Source of the DNA: an uncultured beta proteobacterium
GTDB taxonomy: Bacteria; Pseudomonadota; Gammaproteobacteria; Burkholderiales; Burkholderiaceae
NCBI GenBank assembly: GCA_903867305.1
Contig: CAIPQU010000166.1
Location: forward strand, 1-38,466
DNA: 38,466 nt
Reading direction: 5' to 3'
Below are positions 9,325-20,000 of the stretch, in pieces (the stretch's first letter is position 1; every line of letters begins with the position of its first letter). The notes under the pieces are model-generated. The model was not told the origin of the DNA and did not search any database. It saw nothing but the letters and a program-made list of their open reading frames with translations. The translations under genes and the position numbers were made by a program.

Positions 9325-10452
9325 TTATTCTTCCAAGGATTTTTCAACTTCCTGATATCTCATTTTTCTGAGCGCTAAATCCTCTGCGGAGGTATCTAGT
9401 CCAGTCCAACCAAGCAGGTTTTCATCAACAATACCCTTTAATGCGTTGATCCACTGTCTTTCAGAGTTCAAACAAGGTATAGCGTAATAAGTTTTACCAC
9501 CAGCGTGCTGAAATATTTCCTTACCTTCCATTGCAATTTCCTCAAGCGTTTCTAAACAGTCCGCCGGAAATCCTGGGCAAAAAATATCCACCCTCGTTGT
9601 ACCTAACTTGCCTAACTTTTCGAGAAGAGGCGCCGTATAGGGCTTCAACCATTCCGCTTTACCAAAACGTGATTGAAAACTAATCATCGCCTCATCTTTA
9701 GTTAACCCCAATGACTCAGTCAGGAGACGGCCCGTCTTAAGGCACTCACAATGATAAGGGTCCCCTAAGTCTAAGGTCCGTTTTGGAACTCCGTGGAAAG
9801 ACATAATGAACTTTTCACCTTGAGCAAAATTAGGTTTACCGTTTGATTGCCAAAATCCTTCAACTTGAGCTCTTAATGCCTCTATGTAAAGAGGGTGATC
9901 ATGAAAATGCTTAATCGTTCTCATTTCAGGAGGGTTTCTTGTTTCTTTGTAAATACGGAAAATTTCATCATAAGTGGATGCTGTCGTTGTCGCAGAATAC
10001 TGCGGGTACAAAGGTAAAACTACTAAGCGATTGACGCCTTCATCATTGAACTTCGCTAAAACATGGGCTAAAGAAGGATTCCCATAGCGCATCGCCAATT
10101 CGACAACGATTTGACGTGATGATGAATCATGATTTAAAAGCTCACGCAGTAGGTTTGCTTGATTTTTTGAATGCACAAATAACGGTGAGCCGCCATCAGG
10201 GCCATCAATCCAAACTGATGCATATTTTTTTGCTGAAGCACTTGCTCGGATCGGCAAAATAATCAAATTTAATATAAACCACCAAATAATTCTAGGAATC
10301 TCTACAACGCGAGGATCCGATAAAAACTGTTTGAGATATGGTCTAACCATTTTCGCCGTTGGGGCATCTGGGGTACCCAAGTTAACAAGCAATACTCCAA
10401 CCTTTGACGGAGTTACATGCGCTTGTAAAGGATCTAATTTTTGATTATTCAC
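9325..10452 (-). CDS. hemH: Ferrochelatase
   Basis: Ferrochelatase inserts Fe(II) into protoporphyrin IX, the last step of heme synthesis, at the cytoplasmic face of the membrane. The 375-residue product has the expected GVLLVNLGTPDAP start of the conserved core (19-31) and YLKQFLSDPRVVE. The active-site SFHGVP motif has His220, and the conserved DCLETLEEI segment (about 299-306) carries the active-site glutamate. The start appears to be a GTG (10452-10450), 15 bp after the hrcA stop. It is co-oriented with hrcA and probably shares its transcript; heat-shock genes follow after a separate promoter. Confidence 0.96.
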   Translation of the reverse strand: MNNQKLDPLQAHVTPSKVGVLLVNLGTPDAPTAKMVRPYLKQFLSDPRVVEIPRIIWWFILNLIILPIRASASAKKYASVWIDGPDGGSPLFVHSKNQANLLRELLNHDSSSRQIVVELAMRYGNPSLAHVLAKFNDEGVNRLVVLPLYPQYSATTTASTYDEIFRIYKETRNPPEMRTIKHFHDHPLYIEALRAQVEGFWQSNGKPNFAQGEKFIMSFHGVPKRTLDLGDPYHCECLKTGRLLTESLGLTKDEAMISFQSRFGKAEWLKPYTAPLLEKLGKLGTTRVDIFCPGFPADCLETLEEIAMEGKEIFQHAGGKTYYAIPCLNSERQWINALKGIVDENLLGWTGLDTSAEDLALRKMRYQEVEKSLEE

Positions 10453-10467
10453 TATTAACTTTCGAAC

Positions 10468-11481
10468 TTACTGCTGGCTTAGAGCACTAGTTAATAGCTT
10501 AGCAGTAATATCGACTATCGGAATTACCCTTTCATACGCCATTCTAGTTGGTCCAATCACTCCAAGTGTACCAACAATAATGCCATTGACTTGATAAGGA
10601 GCGGTGATGACAGCCATATCATCTAATGGAACTAAATCACTTTCACCACCAATAAAAATTTGAACTCCACTAGCCTTACTCGATTCGTCTAATAACTGAA
10701 TAAGGCTTGTTTGATGTTCAAATACTTTAAATAAGCGCTTGATTTTATCCATGTCAGAAACCAACTCGCCAACTTCTAATAGTTTCTTTTCTCCAGAAAT
10801 AATGACAGCTTCCTGATTTTCTTTTAATGAGTCAGAGCTAGCCTCTACCGCCTGATTCATTAATGCGGTGATGTCTGCTCTTAAACCGTCTAACTCTACT
10901 CTCAACCTTGCTCGAACAGATTCAAAATCTAATCCAGCATAATTCGAATTAATATAGTTACTAGCTTCCACCAGTTGAGAAGGCGAATAGTCAAGATTGG
11001 TCATCAATATCCGATTTTGAACATCACCTTGTGGCGATACCAAAATCAATAAAATTCTTTTTTCAGATAACCTTAAAAACTCGATTTGACGAAAAACTTG
11101 ACTACGTTTTGGCGTCATCACAACACCAGCAAAACTGGATAAATTCGATAAAACTTGTGCCGCAGCGGCAATAACTCGTTGAGGTGCATCTGGTTGAATG
11201 CCATTGATGGCCTGTTTTGTGGCCACTTCCTCAAGAGGCTGAATCGTTAACATGGTATCGACAAATAAACGATATCCTCTAGGCGTTGGAATTCGGCCAG
11301 CCGATGTATGAGGACTTGTAACAAATCCCATTTCCTCTAAATCAGCCATGACATTACGTATAGTAGCGGCAGATAAATCCAACCCAGAATGCCTAGAAAG
11401 GGTTCTAGAGCCGACAGGCTGTCCTTCAGATATATATCTTTCAATCAGGGTTTTAAGTAGTTCTCTTGCTCTTTTATCCAT
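10468..11481 (-). CDS. hrcA: Heat-inducible transcription repressor HrcA
   Basis: HrcA represses class I heat-shock genes by binding CIRCE operators and is tuned by the GroEL level. The product has 337 residues from the ATG at 11481 ([17 protein letters not shown]), which aligns with the usual start; a TTG at 11502 would add seven residues. The N-terminal winged helix contains [20 protein letters not shown] and [13 protein letters not shown], and [20 protein letters not shown] (about 61-80) is the HrcA hallmark. The C-terminal dimerization part ends with [20 protein letters not shown]. No CIRCE inverted repeat was found upstream of hrcA, grpE or dnaK, so its targets probably lie outside this window. 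Confidence 0.95.
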   Translation of the reverse strand: MDKRARELLKTLIERYISEGQPVGSRTLSRHSGLDLSAATIRNVMADLEEMGFVTSPHTSAGRIPTPRGYRLFVDTMLTIQPLEEVATKQAINGIQPDAPQRVIAAAAQVLSNLSSFAGVVMTPKRSQVFRQIEFLRLSEKRILLILVSPQGDVQNRILMTNLDYSPSQLVEASNYINSNYAGLDFESVRARLRVELDGLRADITALMNQAVEASSDSLKENQEAVIISGEKKLLEVGELVSDMDKIKRLFKVFEHQTSLIQLLDESSKASGVQIFIGGESDLVPLDDMAVITAPYQVNGIIVGTLGVIGPTRMAYERVIPIVDITAKLLTSALSQQ

Positions 11482-11529
11482 ATAAGTAGTGATTCTAACC
11501 AATCCTGGCCATTTTGGTTACAGGTTTCA

Positions 11530-11558
11530 TTGAAAGTGTTCTTTTGCTATGGTTTAAT
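11530..11558 (+). promoter_or_regulatory. Sigma-70-type promoter for nadK, probably giving a leaderless mRNA
   Basis: TTGAAA (11530-11535) and TTTAAT (11553-11558) are separated by 17 bp, and a TGG extended -10 element precedes the -10 box. Only six bases separate the -10 box from the ATG at 11565, so the predicted transcription start coincides with the start codon. Confidence 0.55.
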
Positions 11559-11564
11559 CAAGGC

Positions 11565-12464
11565 ATGACAAATCAAAATCCCTCATCATCCATCATTTCT
11601 CGGATCGCTTTAATTGGTAAATTTCAAGCAGAAGGTATCGATCAGGTAATTGAACATCTAATCACTCTGCTTGTAAAACAAGGTTGTACGGTCTTTATAG
11701 AAGAGGAAACAGCACGATTTACGCATATGACGCAAAAACCTTCCATCAACATTAGCGATTTCCAAGGTCAAATTGACGCCGTTATCGTTATTGGAGGTGA
11801 TGGGACTTTGCTTGGTGTTGGGCGTCACATTGCTGGCGCAAACATACCAGTCATCGGAATTAATATGGGTCGATTAGGTTATATGACTGACATCCCATTA
11901 CAAGAAGTTGAACTGATTCTTCCACAAATGCTTCAAGGAAGTTATGAGCTGGACTCACGATCACTCTTGGAAGCTGAAGTAATCCGTGAAAACTCAGTTA
12001 CTCACCATGGACTAGCTTTAAACGATGTTGTCGTTAATCGATCTCGTCTCACAGGTATGGTAGAACTTGCCGTGAGTGTCAATGGTAGCTTTATGTATAA
12101 CCAAAGATCTGATGGCTTAATTGTGGCAACACCTACTGGCTCAACCGCCTATAGCCTCTCCGCTGGAGGACCAATCTTACATCCTCGAGTGGACGGCTTA
12201 GTGATGACACCCATATCTCCTCATGCCTTATCGAATCGCCCAATCGTTCTTCCGGCGGATGTCGAAATTACGATTGAGGTTGCTGGCGGCAAAGATGTTA
12301 GCGCTCACTTTGATATGCAGTCGCTATCAACTTTACAAATCGGTGATCAAGTTCGTGTCAGAAAATCCAAAAAACTCGTCACCCTTTTGCATCCAAAAGG
12401 TCATAGCGACTATCGAACTCTCCGAGAAAAATTACACTGGAACGAGTACCCCTCGTCTTTGTAA
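11565..12464 (+). CDS. nadK: NAD kinase
   Basis: NAD kinase phosphorylates NAD with ATP (or polyphosphate) to NADP. The start at 11565 gives 299 residues, close to E. coli NadK (292). The open frame extends upstream to 11514, but those codons lie within the putative promoter. The ATP-binding GGDGT motif is at 77-81, with GINMGRLGYMTD about 105-116. The conserved ALNDVVVNR and TPTGSTAYSLSAGGPI motifs follow at about 158-166 and 188-203. The gene is divergent from hrcA and four bases upstream of recN, so NADP supply and DNA repair genes share a transcript. Confidence 0.95.
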   Translation: MTNQNPSSSIISRIALIGKFQAEGIDQVIEHLITLLVKQGCTVFIEEETARFTHMTQKPSINISDFQGQIDAVIVIGGDGTLLGVGRHIAGANIPVIGINMGRLGYMTDIPLQEVELILPQMLQGSYELDSRSLLEAEVIRENSVTHHGLALNDVVVNRSRLTGMVELAVSVNGSFMYNQRSDGLIVATPTGSTAYSLSAGGPILHPRVDGLVMTPISPHALSNRPIVLPADVEITIEVAGGKDVSAHFDMQSLSTLQIGDQVRVRKSKKLVTLLHPKGHSDYRTLREKLHWNEYPSSL

Positions 12465-12468
12465 ACAT

Positions 12469-14136
12469 ATGCTACAGAGTTTAGATATTCGGGATTTTGT
12501 CATCGTCAATCATCTGGAATTAGATTTGATGAATGGCTTTACTGTTCTCACGGGTGAAACCGGAGCGGGAAAATCTATTCTGCTTGATGCTCTTGCTGTA
12601 GCCATGGGTGGGCGAGCCGACAGTAGCTTGATTCGTGAAAACTGTACCCGTGCTCACATCTGTGCAAATTTTTATATTCCTCCCGAAATGCAAGTGCTGA
12701 TTAATCCTTGGTTGGAAGAATTTGGTTTTACAACAGAGGATGACGGCCATACCATTCAATTAAAAAGAATCATTGAGGGGTCTGGTCGAACTCGTGCCTA
12801 CATCAATGGTAGCAATGCAACGCTGCATCAAATGAAAGAGCTAGGTGAACAACTCGTTGATATACATGGTCAACATGAACATCAATTATTGTTAAAGCCT
12901 GGTGCACAAAGAGACTTACTTGATCGTCATGCAAACCTGATCGCTATTCGAGAGGATGTCAGCCAAGCATATAAAAATTGGATGGCTGTTGAAAAAAAAC
13001 TGAAGCTTGCGAAAGCTGCTGGTCAAAATTTAACCAAAGAAAAAGAACGATTGGAGTGGCAACTCGAAGAGTTAAATCTTTTATCCCCTAAACAAGGGGA
13101 ATGGGGTGAGATTCAGGTTGAACATAGCCGACTATCTCACGCTGCAGAATTAATCGATGGCTCTCAGGAGCTCGTCAATCTCTTAAGTGATGGCGAAAAT
13201 GCTTTAATCGATCAACTTTCTAAAGCGCAAACTCTTTTAGAAAATTTATTACGCATGGATCATGCATTACTGGGTGCAAAAGAAGCTCTAGAACCTGCGG
13301 TAATTCAAGTTGATGAAGCAGCCCATACGATCAATCGCTACCTGCAAAAGCTTGACCTTGATCCTGAGCGCTTATCTTTAGTTGATTCACGTCTTCAAGA
13401 ATATTACCGGTTGGCGAAAAAACTTCATTGTCAACCAGATGAATTACATCAAGTTTGGGGAAATTTACAGCAAGAACTCTCTTCATTAGAAGCAGCTCAG
13501 AATATCGATGCTATCGAAAAAGAATTAGCCAATACCTTAGCAAATTATTTAAAAATTGCTAAACAATTATCTCGAGCCAGAAAAACAGCAGCAGAAGAAT
13601 TGTCAAAAGATGTCACTGAAGCAATGCAATCGCTCGCCATGTTGGGTGGTACATTTAACATTGATTTAATCCCTCTCGAACAAGGTAATCAATTTGGGTT
13701 GGAGAGTGTTGATTTTTTAGTCGCCGGTCACCCTGGGGTGAAGGCAAGACCGATTGTTAAAGTAGCTTCCGGTGGAGAGCTTGCCCGCATTAGCTTGGCA
13801 ATTGCTGTGATCGCAAGTCGTGGAAGTGCAATCCCGACCTTAATTTTTGATGAAGTAGATGCAGGCATCGGGGGTGCTGTTGCGCAAACAGTTGGTAGCT
13901 TACTAAAAAAACTCGGGCAATCCCATCAGGTCATGTGCGTCACCCACCTCCCTCAAGTCGCTGCTCAAGGAGATCATCAGTGGCGCGTCCAAAAAATCAT
14001 CGATCATCAACAAACTTTTAGTAATATTCAAATCTTGAATCGACAAGAACGTGTCCAAGAAATAGCGCGCATGTTGGGCGGCGCGTCAATTACGGATACC
14101 ACCCTTAGACATGCTCGAGAATTACTCGGTCAATGA
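12469..14136 (+). CDS. recN: DNA repair protein RecN
   Basis: RecN is an SMC-like ATPase acting in double-strand break repair. The start at 12469, four bases after the nadK stop, gives 555 residues (E. coli RecN has 553); upstream codons of the same frame lie inside nadK and are not RecN-like. LTGETGAGKSILLDAL carries Walker A (29-36). Coiled-coil regions rich in Glu, Lys and Leu fill about 160-370. The C-terminal ABC signature ASGGELARISLAIAV and the Walker B LIFDEVDAGIGG lie around 430-470, followed by CVTHLPQVAAQGD. Its 3' end overlaps the convergent glnE by 7 bp. Confidence 0.96.
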   Translation: MLQSLDIRDFVIVNHLELDLMNGFTVLTGETGAGKSILLDALAVAMGGRADSSLIRENCTRAHICANFYIPPEMQVLINPWLEEFGFTTEDDGHTIQLKRIIEGSGRTRAYINGSNATLHQMKELGEQLVDIHGQHEHQLLLKPGAQRDLLDRHANLIAIREDVSQAYKNWMAVEKKLKLAKAAGQNLTKEKERLEWQLEELNLLSPKQGEWGEIQVEHSRLSHAAELIDGSQELVNLLSDGENALIDQLSKAQTLLENLLRMDHALLGAKEALEPAVIQVDEAAHTINRYLQKLDLDPERLSLVDSRLQEYYRLAKKLHCQPDELHQVWGNLQQELSSLEAAQNIDAIEKELANTLANYLKIAKQLSRARKTAAEELSKDVTEAMQSLAMLGGTFNIDLIPLEQGNQFGLESVDFLVAGHPGVKARPIVKVASGGELARISLAIAVIASRGSAIPTLIFDEVDAGIGGAVAQTVGSLLKKLGQSHQVMCVTHLPQVAAQGDHQWRVQKIIDHQQTFSNIQILNRQERVQEIARMLGGASITDTTLRHARELLGQ

Positions 14137-16901
14137 ACATTCACCATCAATTGTTGCCAAAGTTTTTGTACCTGTTCTCTAGCTTCTAAAAATTCTTCAT
14201 GTGCATCTTGGATGGATACACGAGCAAGCGTTTGGCCATCAAGCCTAAGTTGATGCTGTTTCTTTCGAAATAAACGATAAGCTGCAGATACCTGATCCGC
14301 ACTCTGTTGATCAATGATAAAAAAGCTAGCGGCAAGCTTCAGTAAAGCAATATTCCCTAAATTTTGAACTAGCTTTACGCAGTCCCGTGAATGCAATAAC
14401 ACGATAAACTGAACCATGAACTCTATGTCAACCATGCCACCATCATCATGCTTTAAATCAAATAAATTTGTCCGGTTAGGATGCCCTTCATGAATTCTTT
14501 TTCGCATATTCATAATTTCAGAGCGTAAATCATCAGGATTTCGTGACATGGTTAAAACTTCCAAACGAATCTCATTAAAACGAGCTTCTGCTAAATGGCT
14601 ACCAGAACAAAATCTTGCTCGGGTCAACGCTTGATGTTCCCAAACCCATGCCGAATTACTTCCTTGACGCATTTGATATTGCTGAAATGCCGTTAAACTA
14701 CTTACCATCAAGCCTGAAACTCCATTAGGTCTGAGACGAGTATCTATATCAAATAAAGTACCTGAACTAGTTGCCGTAGTGAACCACATTATGAGCTTTC
14801 GAACCAAAATGAGAAAGTGTCCAATGAACTCCTCTTGAAAATCTGGGTGCGTATCATCATAAACAAATACGAGGTCTAAATCAGATCCATACCCAAGTTC
14901 CTTACCTCCTAATTTGCCATAGGCAATCACACCAAATCCTGAATCTTTGATATTTATTGGAAAGCCATTTTTCTGTGCAATGGGCTTCCAAATCCGATTT
15001 AAAGTTTCAGAAATCACTATATCGGCCATCTTCGATAAGCGGTCACTGACCTCCTCTACTGATAAAGCACTATCTCTACCAATGCCTAAATCTGCAAGAA
15101 GGATTTGAAATATCTCTGCATGATGAGTATCTCTTAATATATTCCATAATTGCTCTTGGCTAGAATCTTCTAATTGAATAGCATCTAATTTTCTTTGTAA
15201 CTGAAGTTGCCAGTCATGCCAGTAAGCATCACTATCTTGCTCTAGAAATAACGGGCTTTGTTGATGAATTAATTCATCTAAGACTTGTGGGTGTTGAATT
15301 AAATAATTGGTGCCCCATTTAGACTCCCTCAACAGGATGAATACGCGTTCTAAGGCTTTTGGGTATTCTCTTAATAAAGATAAATAAACCGCTCTTCTTA
15401 AAATGACTTCAATAAAATCAAGAAATTGGAGCAACACATTTTCTGTGACACTCGGCTGATATTCAGCAACTCGCAATAAAATAATATTTAAGTTTTGCTT
15501 TGTTGAATCATTCGCTAAACCATATCTTGGACTTTTTAAGAATCGCTCATAACGAATTTTAAACTCAGGATATAGTTCAAAAAATCCAAACAAATTTTGT
15601 TCAAAATTAGGTACTTGGATAGGTTGATTTTCTAAAGTAAAGGCTTGGGAAAAAAGGAGCGCAACACCTTGTTGATACTTTTTTAAAGTTTTTAAAAATA
15701 ACTCAGTCGACTCGAAGCTCATGCTGTTTGCAAGCCTAAGAAGTGCTGCCTCCTCAATCGGTAAATAATGGATTTGCGAATCATTCCACCATTGCAGTCG
15801 ATGCTCTAATTGACGATAGAAGTGATATGCCTCCAGTAATAGTTCAACATCTGCTGCTGTAGCGAATTTCAAGACTTTGATGACATGAAGTGTCTGAACC
15901 GTTGAACGAACACGTAATGCGAGCTCCTGCCCACCACGAATTAATTGATACATCTGTGCTAAAAATTCAATCTCACGAATTCCACCCACACCCAATTTAA
16001 TATCTGCTGCTCGATCTGGAAATTGGGTTGCTCTTAAATTGGCTTCATAACGAATTTGCTGATGCAAATTTCTTACCGCATCAATAATTCCATAATCCAA
16101 ATATTTACGATAAACGAATGGCTTAACTAATGCCATAACGGGAGAACAAAGTCCAGATCCGTCATCCTCTATCAATGGGTAGACTAAACGAGCTTTAATC
16201 CATGCATAACGTTCCCACTCTCTGCCCTGTACCATCAAATACTCTTCTAGCATCTTTAGGGAGCAAACTAGTGGCCCCGAATCACCATTCGGCCTTAAAC
16301 GCATGTCAACTCTAAATACAAAACCATCTGCAGTGAGCTCACTAAGTCCCTTAATCACTTTTTTACCTAAAAGCGTGAACCATTCATGGTGGGATATTGA
16401 TTTATTCCCACCTTCAGTTTGTCCATCAGAGTCATATAAAAAAATCAAATCAATATCTGAACTGACATTAAGCTCTTTTCCACCTAACTTGCCCATTCCA
16501 ATGACCCACAACTTCATTTCTTCTTGATGAGCTTTAAACGGCTTCCCAAAAGTTTGATGAAGCTGGTCAGCATAGTATTCAGCAACAAAATATAAGGATT
16601 TTTCTGCTAAAAAAGTGACTGCTTGCATCACTTCTTCTAAACTCGCTTTTCTCGATAAGTCTCTCACCGCTAATAACAGCATTATTTTTTGGCGGATGAC
16701 ACGAATTTTTGCTAAAAACTCTAACTCTGAGAATTGTAGGAAGTAAATACCGAGGGTTTCTTCAAAAATATTGTCAATAACATCATGCGTAAGCACTTCA
16801 TGACTTCTAACTAAAAGCCACTTTTCCCAATCAGGATGAGCGTTGAGCCTAGCTTGGACAAATTGAGAGTATTGTTTACAAATAACAAGATCATTAGACA
16901 T
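14130..16901 (-). CDS. glnE: Bifunctional glutamine synthetase adenylyltransferase/adenylyl-removing enzyme
   Basis: GlnE adenylylates and deadenylylates glutamine synthetase in response to PII and glutamine. The 923-residue product is near the usual 920-950. It has two nucleotidyltransferase domains: the N-terminal deadenylylase with GMGKLGGKELNVSSDIDLIF (135-154, Asp149/Asp151) and the C-terminal adenylylase with AYGKLGGKELGYGSDLDLVF (about 660-680). The tandem arrangement and the intervening helical regulatory region are diagnostic. No PII or glutamine synthetase gene is nearby. Upstream of the ATG at 16901 there is no Shine-Dalgarno sequence, but a TGTTACTAT extended -10 element ends six bases before it. 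Confidence 0.96.
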   Translation of the reverse strand: MSNDLVICKQYSQFVQARLNAHPDWEKWLLVRSHEVLTHDVIDNIFEETLGIYFLQFSELEFLAKIRVIRQKIMLLLAVRDLSRKASLEEVMQAVTFLAEKSLYFVAEYYADQLHQTFGKPFKAHQEEMKLWVIGMGKLGGKELNVSSDIDLIFLYDSDGQTEGGNKSISHHEWFTLLGKKVIKGLSELTADGFVFRVDMRLRPNGDSGPLVCSLKMLEEYLMVQGREWERYAWIKARLVYPLIEDDGSGLCSPVMALVKPFVYRKYLDYGIIDAVRNLHQQIRYEANLRATQFPDRAADIKLGVGGIREIEFLAQMYQLIRGGQELALRVRSTVQTLHVIKVLKFATAADVELLLEAYHFYRQLEHRLQWWNDSQIHYLPIEEAALLRLANSMSFESTELFLKTLKKYQQGVALLFSQAFTLENQPIQVPNFEQNLFGFFELYPEFKIRYERFLKSPRYGLANDSTKQNLNIILLRVAEYQPSVTENVLLQFLDFIEVILRRAVYLSLLREYPKALERVFILLRESKWGTNYLIQHPQVLDELIHQQSPLFLEQDSDAYWHDWQLQLQRKLDAIQLEDSSQEQLWNILRDTHHAEIFQILLADLGIGRDSALSVEEVSDRLSKMADIVISETLNRIWKPIAQKNGFPINIKDSGFGVIAYGKLGGKELGYGSDLDLVFVYDDTHPDFQEEFIGHFLILVRKLIMWFTTATSSGTLFDIDTRLRPNGVSGLMVSSLTAFQQYQMRQGSNSAWVWEHQALTRARFCSGSHLAEARFNEIRLEVLTMSRNPDDLRSEIMNMRKRIHEGHPNRTNLFDLKHDDGGMVDIEFMVQFIVLLHSRDCVKLVQNLGNIALLKLAASFFIIDQQSADQVSAAYRLFRKKQHQLRLDGQTLARVSIQDAHEEFLEAREQVQKLWQQLMVNVH

Positions 16902-16907
16902 ATCAAA

Positions 16908-16916
16908 ATAGTAACA
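16908..16916 (-). promoter_or_regulatory. Candidate extended -10 element for glnE
   Basis: On the minus strand TGT is followed by TACTAT (16913-16908), an extended -10 arrangement. No convincing -35 box lies 16-18 bp upstream. Only six bases separate the -10 hexamer from the glnE ATG, which would make the mRNA leaderless or nearly so. Confidence 0.3.
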
Positions 16917-17017
16917 AAATCACACCATCTTCATCACCTTATCGGATAATAGGGGTTATGTTAGTGATCAATTTAACCTCATTGCCTTTCGGCGATGTGG
17001 GGTCCTTTTAAAGTTAT

Positions 17018-20000
17018 ATGATGCGATCTCGGTTCGTGAGAGTATCCCTTTATTCACTCTTGGGAGTTGTTTTATCTTTTTTTGTCCTATCTCAAATTGT
17101 TGTTCGATACTTGGTTTGGCCACAAGTTGAGTCCAGAAAAGACCAAATTGCCACCTTAATTAGTGATCAATTGGCTATCAAAGCTCAAATTGGATCCATC
17201 AAAACTTATTGGGAAGGTTTTCATCCAGCTTTCGAGATCCAAAATGTCCATTTTGAAAAAGCAAATTCCCCGGAGAAACTCCTAGATATTCCTCAAATTA
17301 CCGGCGTAATTAGTTGGAGTTCAATATGGGCAAGATTACCCCTTTTTGAAGATATCTCATCGGAAAATATTTCTGTCAATGCTCGGCGTAATAAGGAAGG
17401 TGTTTGGAGTTTCGCTGGAATTGAGAGCACTCCATCTGGCGACAATGCCAACATGCTCCAATGGTTACTCCGTGTTTCAAACCTGCATATAAAAAATCTA
17501 AAGATGGAGGTGGTTGACGAGTTCATCACTAACGCTGATGTGAATTTCACTGTGGAGTCATTTTCTTTAGAGAATAAGAAAAATAACCATAAGATTGTTT
17601 TAAGTGCTTTCGTCAAGCCCAATCAAGGACTATTAAACTTCTATAGCGAATTTCAACACCAATCTTTCTCAGATATCTCGGATTGGAGAAACTGGAATGG
17701 GCAAGCCCAATGGGATATCAAAAAAGTAAATGTAGGGAATCTATTAAAAATAACGAAAATACCATATCAATCAGGCTCCGGTGAAATAGGATTTTCTGGG
17801 CAAAGCCAATTTAGTGATGGTATTTTTAGGCAAGGTCAAGCCCAATTGCTTGCAAATCAAGTCAATATTCAATGGGCAGGAGGTCGTCCGCCACTCAAGC
17901 TACAAGAGCTTCGGCTTGATCTTGATCAAAATGCTAAAAATAATATTCAAACCATCAAAACAAAAACGTTTGAATGGCAGTTGATGAATGATGCAAAACC
18001 ACAAACATATTCTTTAAATAACCTGAATATCAGTATTACGCCAGACTCTTCCAAAAAATCGATTCTAGCGTTCGAACTACAAGCACCTCAATTGCCATTA
18101 ACTGAAATAACATTTCTCGTGCAAAGCCTTCCCCTATCAGAGAAATTATTAAGCCCCTTAAGAGCTCTTCAACCTGAGGGAAATATTGATGATATTCATT
18201 TCGTATGGCATGACTCTCACAAAGAGTCTTTCTTTAAGCCTCATCCTAAGGTACACGATGGTTATAGTTTTTCTGGAAGTCTAAAAAATGTCGGTTGGCA
18301 AGCTTGGAAAGATGTTATACCTGGGATAAAAGGTATCTCCGGCGAACTGGATGGTTCATTAGACTCAGGAACCTTTAATCTCAATAGTCAAGAATTACAG
18401 CTTCAATCTGAGTATTATTTTGCCAGTAATAGAGTAACCACTCCCCCAATTAAAGGAGTATTTTCTTGGAAGAAAAAAAATTCCCAATGGGTGTTTGGTT
18501 CAGATAATTTTCAATTCAAAGATGCTCAAAATGAACTATCTGGGAAATTTACTTATTTAACTGCATTCAAAGATCTCAATGACCATCTTGATTTAAATAT
18601 CAACCTCCAAAAGATGGATGCGACAAAATTATTGGGGCTTATCCCTAACAATATTGCTCAATCCACAATCAGCTATTTACGAGGTTCTATCGTGAAAGGT
18701 TCTATTGAAAATAGCACACTTAACATCCATGGGGGAACTCAGGATATCCCCTACTCATCGAAATCTCCAGGCGAGTTTAAATTAAATGTTCACTTAAAAG
18801 ATGCTTCTTATCGACCTGTCGCCCCTAATCCAAATGAAAAAGGGGAATGGCTGGCTATTGATAAAGTTAATGCAGATATTACGATCGACAATAATCTCTT
18901 AAACGTTAGTGCGCCAAATGGCATTTATAAAAATATTGCTGTTAAAAACGTGACGGCAAAAATGGACTTGGCTCAAAGTCCGCTTCATATTGAAGTAAGA
19001 GGCAATGCGAGTGGTCCACTAGAAGACTATATTGAATATGTGACAACTACTCCTCTTGGGTATAAGTGGCAATCCCAACTCACACCATTATCGATGAGTG
19101 GTGGTGCTCAACTCAATCTAAAAATAGACCAATATTTAGATGAAAATGCTAAAACCCTCATAGATGCTCAAGTTGGACTTGAGAATAACAAAATACAGTG
19201 GGGTAAGCACCCACCAGGGGTTATCCAAAAAGGAACCGTGGGCTTTGATGAAAAAGGAATCAAAGCAGCTGATATTATTGGTAACTTTTTAGGTGGCCCC
19301 ATATCCATTAAAAGTAATCCGCAGAACACTAACCAAATTGATATTCATGGAAATATTGATAGCGCTCAATTGCAAGAGTTATTTTTAGTAAGTCAAGGTT
19401 TACATCCTAGTACTTTAAAAAATGCTCTCTCAGGAAATGTAGATATTCAGGGGGCTATCTTTAGAAAACAGGATGCTTTAAACCTGAGTGTGAATCTTGA
19501 TATGAAACAAACGCATATTGACTTACCTCAACCATTCACTAAGCAGTCGGGTGATCCAATGCTTGGAGTCATCAAATTTGATAGCGGTTCACAAATTAAT
19601 GGCTCTTCCGACTGGCAAATTAAATTAAGCGACCTGTTACAGGTCTCTGGTCAAACTCAAAATAGGCACCTAGAAAAAGTATCTTTAGTGTTGGGAAAAG
19701 CGGTTCAGAGGCCGTCGCCTTACCCGATTAATATGGCATTGGATATCGATACCCTTCAATTAGATCAGTGGATCAAACGAATCAACGAAGTAAAAGTTTT
19801 AAATCCAACTTTATTCGATAAGACTGATGTTGCAGAACATCGAAGTCCTGCGCCTAAACCCTTATCGATTGCCCTCTACGGTAGGATCAATCAGCTAGTC
19901 GCCTTTAATAGAAACTTTGCTCAGCTTAATCTTGATGCCTCACAAACCAACCAGAATTGGGATGCAAAGCTGAACTCTCCTGATATAGAAGGGGATCTCA

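Noticed and set aside
11514..11564. Upstream in-frame extension of nadK starting at 11514
   Set aside because: These codons coincide with a good promoter and add sequence not typical of NAD kinases; the ATG at 11565 gives the usual length.
12223..12468. Upstream in-frame extension of recN within nadK
   Set aside because: The extra 82 residues come from an out-of-frame reading of nadK; MLQSLDIRDFVIVNHLEL at 12469 is the normal RecN start.
17293..17622. 109-codon minus-strand open frame inside the yhdP-like gene
   Set aside because: It is antisense to a well-supported long gene, and no ribosome binding site or known motif was seen.
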